Below, one piece after another: positions 59,948-64,000 of a stretch of 64,000 bases of DNA. This DNA comes from Flavobacterium sp. 9R. GTDB taxonomy: Bacteria > Bacteroidota > Bacteroidia > Flavobacteriales > Flavobacteriaceae. Location: contig NZ_LR733413.1 in assembly GCF_902506345.1 (NCBI RefSeq), forward strand, positions 626,531-690,530, read 5' to 3'. The notes under the pieces were generated by a model that ran no database searches, was not told the origin of the DNA, and was given only the letters and a program-made list of their open reading frames with translations. Within the stretch, counting starts at the first letter, position 1. Every line of letters starts with the position of its first letter. Both the position numbers and the translations under genes were made by a program.

Positions 59948-60700
59948 TTATTCAAGATTTTCTGTAGAAGTTACCTGATTATACATAGTGTATACTACAG
60001 AAATTAAAAAAGGATAAGTAAAAAAGATTCCAATACAAAAAGCAAATAGACCAAGGAAAGTACCAAGAATAGCAATAATGATTAGCATCAAAATAACGAT
60101 AGGTTGTTTCGTAACAATAGCTATACTCGTTTTTATCGATTCAATTGTTGAGCAATTGCCTAGAACAATCAAGGGAACAGTCAAAAGGGTGACAAAACTG
60201 ATGATTAAAGTTAAAATAATTCCAACAAATGAAAGTCCGATTTCGTCAAAAACAAGACTAAGACCTTTTGCAGCTAAATCGATAAGAAAGGTTGTAGAAA
60301 CGACAGGTACAATTAGAGGCGAAGTGTAGATTGAAAACAAACCAGAAACACCAAAAGAGGTGTCTTTTTCGGCAGCATCGGCCATTTTGTAAAAACCTGC
60401 CATAAATGGACTCAATAGACATGTCGTAAGGATTGAAAATCCAGCATAATACCAAACATAAGGCTTGGTAAGTAACAATTTTTGAAAGTTTTGCATGGAT
60501 CTTTCGTTAATATTTTCAGCTCCAACGATACTTATCGAAACAGCACTTAAAAAGATAACAAAGAAAAAAGTAAACACGAAAAGTGCCAATCCAGCATATA
60601 AAGCAATTTTTTTATAATTGGCAAAAGAATGATTCAATACAGTTTCGAAATCCAAAGTGTTATTGTAATTGTTGGTTTCTGTTGGTTTTTGGGTAAGCAT
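59948..60700 (-). CDS. Uncharacterised membrane protein
   Basis: This protein of about 250 residues has some six hydrophobic segments between residues 35 and 235 and a short polar N-terminus. Layout recalls DUF975/DUF2189-type membrane proteins, but I cannot assign it. I chose the ATG at 60700; the longer frame to 60799 overlaps the nitroreductase gene and is unlikely. It lies 22 bases after that gene and is probably the last gene of the aldehyde dehydrogenase operon. Confidence 0.72.
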   Translation of the reverse strand: MLTQKPTETNNYNNTLDFETVLNHSFANYKKIALYAGLALFVFTFFFVIFLSAVSISIVGAENINERSMQNFQKLLLTKPYVWYYAGFSILTTCLLSPFMAGFYKMADAAEKDTSFGVSGLFSIYTSPLIVPVVSTTFLIDLAAKGLSLVFDEIGLSFVGIILTLIISFVTLLTVPLIVLGNCSTIESIKTSIAIVTKQPIVILMLIIIAILGTFLGLFAFCIGIFFTYPFLISVVYTMYNQVTSTENLE

Positions 60701-60722
60701 ATGTAATTTCTTTGTAGGTTGG

Positions 60723-61454
60723 TTATAATTTAAAATAGACTTGATCAAATGGTACTCTAAAGCGTTCGCCATATATTCCGTTTTCATCACGAATGCCACA
60801 GCCTATAATCATATTGATTTCACTGCCGTTGGGTAAGCCAATAATGTGTTTTACTCTTAATGAATCAAAACCTTCCATTGGACAAGTATCATAATTTATG
60901 GCAGCCATACTAATCATAAAATTTTGAGCAGCCAAAGCAGCGCTTTTGTGCGCTACAATACGCATATCACTTTGTCGTGCTTGTCTGTAAATGGGTTTAA
61001 ATAAGCCAATACAGTGAAAAGCTAGGTATTTTATTCTACCAAGAATTCCCCAAAAATCTGTGTAAATAGTTGGAATGATTTTTTGGTAGTAGTTCAAGGC
61101 AAATTTTTCTCTTTTGCTATATTCAGATTCCTTTTTGTCGCCGAATTGTGTTTTCAAAAAGGTAATATTGGCTTCTTTTCTTTTTCGCCATAAATCTTTA
61201 CGTGCCACAACAATCACTAATTGCTTGGCTGTTTTTGCCGCATTTTGGTCAAAACTCGCTTTGGCTATTTTTTGAATTTTATCGGAATCTACGATATGGT
61301 AAAATTCCCAAAGTTGCATATTACTGCTAGTTGCAGCTAAGGTGGCTAGACCTAAACATTGTTTTACTTTTTCTTCATCAATAGCTTCATTTTTAAAAAC
61401 ACGAACTGATCTTCGGTAGTGAATTGCCTCACTTACTGTTTTTTCTACAGCCAT
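60723..61454 (-). CDS. Nitroreductase-family FMN protein
   Basis: This 243-residue flavoprotein has the nitroreductase fold. The N-terminal FMN-binding Arg motif is HYRRSVRVFKNEAID, followed by LATLAATSSNMQLWEFYHIV. Later landmarks are AAQNFMISMAAINYDTCPMEGFD (seen as segments) and the glycine-rich IIGCGIRDENGIYGERFR. The substrate (nitroaromatic, quinone or enal) is not decidable. Its start overlaps the end of the aldehyde dehydrogenase gene by 10 bases, which implies coupling; both enzymes may detoxify reactive carbonyl or nitro compounds. Confidence 0.9.
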   Translation of the reverse strand: MAVEKTVSEAIHYRRSVRVFKNEAIDEEKVKQCLGLATLAATSSNMQLWEFYHIVDSDKIQKIAKASFDQNAAKTAKQLVIVVARKDLWRKRKEANITFLKTQFGDKKESEYSKREKFALNYYQKIIPTIYTDFWGILGRIKYLAFHCIGLFKPIYRQARQSDMRIVAHKSAALAAQNFMISMAAINYDTCPMEGFDSLRVKHIIGLPNGSEINMIIGCGIRDENGIYGERFRVPFDQVYFKL

Positions 61455-62773
61455 TGTAATAATTTTTTTATGGATTGTAATTTGTCTTTGTATGGCGCAT
61501 ATCTCATAGGTAAATCTAGCCAATTGGCTTTTTTTACAATTCCTTTTTTATGTGAAAAAACATCAAAACTTAATCGGCCGTGGTACGCTCCAATTCCACT
61601 ATGACCTACACCGCCAAAAGGCAGTCTTTGATTAGAAAAATGCACTACTGTATCATTGATGCATCCGCCACCAAAAGAGTATTTTTTCATTATTTCTTTT
61701 CCAAAAGCTCTATCTTCCGTAAATACATATAAAGCGAGTGGTTTTTCATAACGACCTATTATTGCTTCAAGTTCATTTGGGTCGTCATAAGTAAGTAAAG
61801 GTAGTAAAGGACCAAAAATTTCTTCTTGCATTACTAAGCTATCTAATGAAGTTTCTTCAATAAGTGTAGGAGCGATATAGCAGTCATCTATTTTGGATTC
61901 TCCGCCTATAAGGACTTTTTGTGAGTCAATCATATTGACCAATCGGAGCCAGTTTTTTTCATTCACAATTCGAGCAAAATCAGGAGATTTTTGTGGGTCT
62001 TCTCCGTAGGCTTTTTGTAATTCTATTTTCACAAAATCAACAAAATGGTCTTTCATATCCTTTTGTATCAGGATATAATCTGGAGCAATGCAAGTTTGTC
62101 CTGCATTGATGAATTTTCCCCAAACAATTCGCTTAGCTGCTAGTTTTAAATTGGCAGTTTCGTCAATGATACAAGGGTTTTTTCCGCCTAATTCTAAAGT
62201 TACTGGAGTCAAATGTTCTGCCGCAGCTTTGGCCACCACTTTACCTACAGGAACACTACCAGTGAAAAAGATATAATCCCAGCGTTGCGATAGCAATTTT
62301 TGAGCTACTTCAACACCACCGTTTTCAACTTTGACGTGACTTACGTGAAAAACTTTTTCAATTATTTTTTTAATAACTGCTGCAGTATTTGGCGTTAGCT
62401 CTGATGGTTTTAAAACCACTTGATTTCCTGCCGCCACAGCCGATACCAATGGACAAAGTGCTAATTGAAAGGGATAGTTCCAAGGAGCAATAATTAATAC
62501 TTTTCCGTAAGGTTCTCTTAAAATATAGTCAGTGGAAGGAAAATTTAATATTGAAGGCCATACCCTTTCTGGTTTAGCCCATTTATTGAGATTTTTTATA
62601 GTGTCTTTTAGTTCTGTAATGACATAATTGGTTTCGGTCAATACGGCTTCAAAAGCGGGTTTTTTGAAATCTTTATACAATGCTTGTACGATTTCGTCTT
62701 CTAGTAACACAATAGTATTGAGTAGTTTTACTAATGTTTCTTTTCTAAAAGCTAAACTTGTTTTGTAATTCAT
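61445..62773 (-). CDS. Aldehyde dehydrogenase, class-3-like
   Basis: This 442-residue NAD(P)-dependent enzyme oxidises aldehydes to acids. The catalytic Cys228 is in NAGQTCIAPDYILI and the general base Glu194 in LELGGKNPC; the cofactor loop FFTGSVPVGK is at about 169-178. The short length and the N-terminal form match the ALDH3 (fatty aldehyde) group rather than the 480-500 residue classes. A C-terminal basic/hydrophobic end (KDKLQSIKKLLQWL) could touch the membrane. It heads an operon with a nitroreductase. Confidence 0.93.
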   Translation of the reverse strand: MNYKTSLAFRKETLVKLLNTIVLLEDEIVQALYKDFKKPAFEAVLTETNYVITELKDTIKNLNKWAKPERVWPSILNFPSTDYILREPYGKVLIIAPWNYPFQLALCPLVSAVAAGNQVVLKPSELTPNTAAVIKKIIEKVFHVSHVKVENGGVEVAQKLLSQRWDYIFFTGSVPVGKVVAKAAAEHLTPVTLELGGKNPCIIDETANLKLAAKRIVWGKFINAGQTCIAPDYILIQKDMKDHFVDFVKIELQKAYGEDPQKSPDFARIVNEKNWLRLVNMIDSQKVLIGGESKIDDCYIAPTLIEETSLDSLVMQEEIFGPLLPLLTYDDPNELEAIIGRYEKPLALYVFTEDRAFGKEIMKKYSFGGGCINDTVVHFSNQRLPFGGVGHSGIGAYHGRLSFDVFSHKKGIVKKANWLDLPMRYAPYKDKLQSIKKLLQWL

Positions 62774-62844
62774 TTCTATAGTGATGAAATTAGGTACTGC
62801 AAGTTAATTTTTAAAAACTTAAAAAAGAATTTTTTTTACAAAAA

Positions 62845-63534
62845 TCAAATCGCTTTCCAAATAACATCGTCTGGAACGGGTGCTGTAATTGATAAGGGTT
62901 CTTTTGAAACGGGATGAACAAAGACCAATTTTCTCGCGTGCAAATGAATGCCGCCATCAGGATTGCTTCGGTCAAAACCATATTTCAAATCGCCTTTTAT
63001 TGGACAATTTATTGCAGCTAATTGCGCTCTAATTTGGTGATGTCTTCCGGTGTGTAGATTGATTTCTAAAGCAAAATAATTCGTGAGTTCTTTGATAATG
63101 GTATAGTCCAAACTCGCCAATTTGCTATCAGGAACTTCTTTGGTATGTGCTTTTGAAGTATTGTTTTTTTCGTTTCTTTTAAGGTAATGAACCAATTGGG
63201 CTTGCGGTTTTTCGGGTTTGTTTTTAACCACAGCCCAATAGGTTTTTTTAGTTTCTCGGTTGCTAAACAGTTCATTCATTCTGGTCAACGCTTTGCTGGT
63301 TCTAGCAAAAACTACAATTCCCGTAGTAGGTCTGTCTAACCGATGTACTATTCCTAGAAATACTTCTCCAGGTTTGTTGTATTTTTCTTTAAGGTATTCT
63401 TTGACTACTTCCGAAAGTGGTTTGTCGCCTGTTTTATCTCCTTGTACCAAATCGCCCACTCGTTTGTTCACTACAATCAAGTGATTGTCTTCGTGAAGGA
63501 CTTGAAGATTGTTTTTGGTAGAGATAATTTTCAT
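62845..63534 (-). CDS. RluA-family RNA pseudouridine synthase
   Basis: This 229-residue enzyme isomerises uridine to pseudouridine in rRNA or tRNA. The catalytic Asp67 is in GIVHRLDRPTTGIVVFARTS, and later family motifs HTGRHHQIRAQLAA and HLHARKLVFVHP are present. It lacks an S4 domain and is close in length to RluC/TruC-like small members, so the exact target base is unknown. It starts six bases after the panB stop and is co-transcribed with it. Confidence 0.93.
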   Translation of the reverse strand: MKIISTKNNLQVLHEDNHLIVVNKRVGDLVQGDKTGDKPLSEVVKEYLKEKYNKPGEVFLGIVHRLDRPTTGIVVFARTSKALTRMNELFSNRETKKTYWAVVKNKPEKPQAQLVHYLKRNEKNNTSKAHTKEVPDSKLASLDYTIIKELTNYFALEINLHTGRHHQIRAQLAAINCPIKGDLKYGFDRSNPDGGIHLHARKLVFVHPVSKEPLSITAPVPDDVIWKAI

Positions 63535-63540
63535 TTGGAC

Positions 63541-64000
63541 TTAGTACTGTTCGTTAGCGTTAGGGAAATCTTGCGATTTTACATCGCTTACATAGCCACT
63601 TATAGCTGTGGTCATTTGCTCATACAAATTCAAGTAACGACGTAAGAATCGAGGACTGAATTCGTTGTTCATTCCCAACATATCGTGAATTACTAATACT
63701 TGACCGTCAACACCACCACCAGCACCAATCCCAATGACAGGAATAGCAATACTTTTGGCTACTTTTTCAGCTAGGTGTGCGGGTATTTTTTCAAGTACTA
63801 AAGCAAAACAGCCTAATTTTTCAAGCATTTGAGCATCTTCGATTAATTTTTCAGCTTCAGCTTCTTCTTTGGCTCTTACTGTATAAGTTCCAAATTTATA
63901 AATGGATTGCGGGGTTAAACCCAAGTGTCCCATTACTGGAATACCAGCATTCAATATTTTCTTAATCGATTCTTTTATTTCTTTTCCTCCTTCTAATTTT
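63541..64000 (-). CDS. panB: 3-methyl-2-oxobutanoate hydroxymethyltransferase, partial
   Basis: This is the C-terminal part of PanB, which adds a hydroxymethyl group from methylene-tetrahydrofolate to 3-methyl-2-oxobutanoate in pantothenate and CoA synthesis. The frame is open to the window edge; the visible part is about 152 residues. It starts [19 protein letters not shown] and carries the signature [14 protein letters not shown], then [32 protein letters not shown] and HDMLGMN. A TTG at 63954 is internal and not the start. Its stop lies six bases before the pseudouridine synthase ATG. Confidence 0.96.
   Translation of the reverse strand, partial: KLEGGKEIKESIKKILNAGIPVMGHLGLTPQSIYKFGTYTVRAKEEAEAEKLIEDAQMLEKLGCFALVLEKIPAHLAEKVAKSIAIPVIGIGAGGGVDGQVLVIHDMLGMNNEFSPRFLRRYLNLYEQMTTAISGYVSDVKSQDFPNANEQY

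Noticed and set aside
1..64000. CRISPR arrays, tRNA or rRNA genes, insertion sequences, prophage or a known defence island
   Set aside because: Reading all intergenic gaps on both strands I saw no regular spacer repeats, no cloverleaf-like sequence, no transposase or integrase gene and no restriction or defence genes.

Overview
The window is a piece of chromosome from a member of the Bacteroidota, most likely the family Flavobacteriaceae and probably Flavobacterium or a close relative. The evidence is low GC content, start codons without Shine-Dalgarno sequences, many -7 boxes of the Bacteroidota type TAnnTTTG, a Rho factor with a long Asn/Gln-rich insert, a free-standing MnmD methyltransferase, and families typical of flavobacteria (LETM1-related biofilm protein, DUF4251, DUF6428, Asp-box lipoprotein). 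About 59 protein genes fill it. I see no rRNA, tRNA, insertion sequence, prophage or CRISPR array. Gene content is mainly core metabolism and stress response.

Layout. 1-5.5 kb: rho, an rRNA m5C methyltransferase and the Kup potassium transporter. 5.5-11 kb: cell-envelope proteins and an ECF sigma / anti-sigma / Spy-like operon. 11-13.9 kb: a MazG-like pyrophosphohydrolase, ilvE and mnmD. 13.9-18.7 kb: an oxidative-stress neighbourhood with oxyR and dps divergent, an exported superoxide dismutase, a YdeI-like protein and a LETM1-related protein. 18.9-21.5 kb: a plus-strand operon of META lipoprotein, DUF4251 protein, ChaA-like antiporter and NlpE-like lipoprotein. 21.5-24.8 kb: GNAT enzyme, beta-carbonic anhydrase and SulP transporter, the last two probably working together in bicarbonate supply. 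25.3-29.0 kb: a porin-like barrel and an arsenic operon (arsR, DUF6428, arsenate reductase, ACR3). 29.2-36.1 kb: secreted amidase, DUF547 protein, nitronate monooxygenase with a DUF4442 partner, and a methionine gamma-lyase-like gene facing an Lrp regulator. 36.4-46.3 kb: lipoamide dehydrogenase, DoxX, DUF4349 lipoprotein, pabB, then tilS, dsbD and a secreted CocE hydrolase. 46.6-53 kb: amtB, a PH-domain protein and two amidohydrolase-fold proteins. 53.2-64 kb: YifB/ComM ATPase, zinc metallopeptidase, a 1343-residue hybrid sensor kinase, an aldehyde dehydrogenase / nitroreductase / membrane protein operon, an RluA-type pseudouridine synthase and panB, which runs off the right edge.

The most interesting signals are not protein genes. 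(i) Three copies of an intergenic hairpin repeat with conserved arms and a variable stem lie at about 35.34, 40.89 and 54.74 kb. (ii) A 23-bp near-palindrome TACCCCC-N9-(GAGGGTA or GGAGGTG) occurs upstream of both amtB and the porin gene, suggesting one regulator for both, perhaps linked to nitrogen. (iii) A 7-bp tandem repeat lies in the leader of the Lrp gene. (iv) ArsR and the neighbouring DUF6428 protein both end in Ser-Cys-Cys. (v) Of three amidohydrolase modules encoded in one operon, only one keeps the HxH metal motif. No complete new defence or mobile system is visible.
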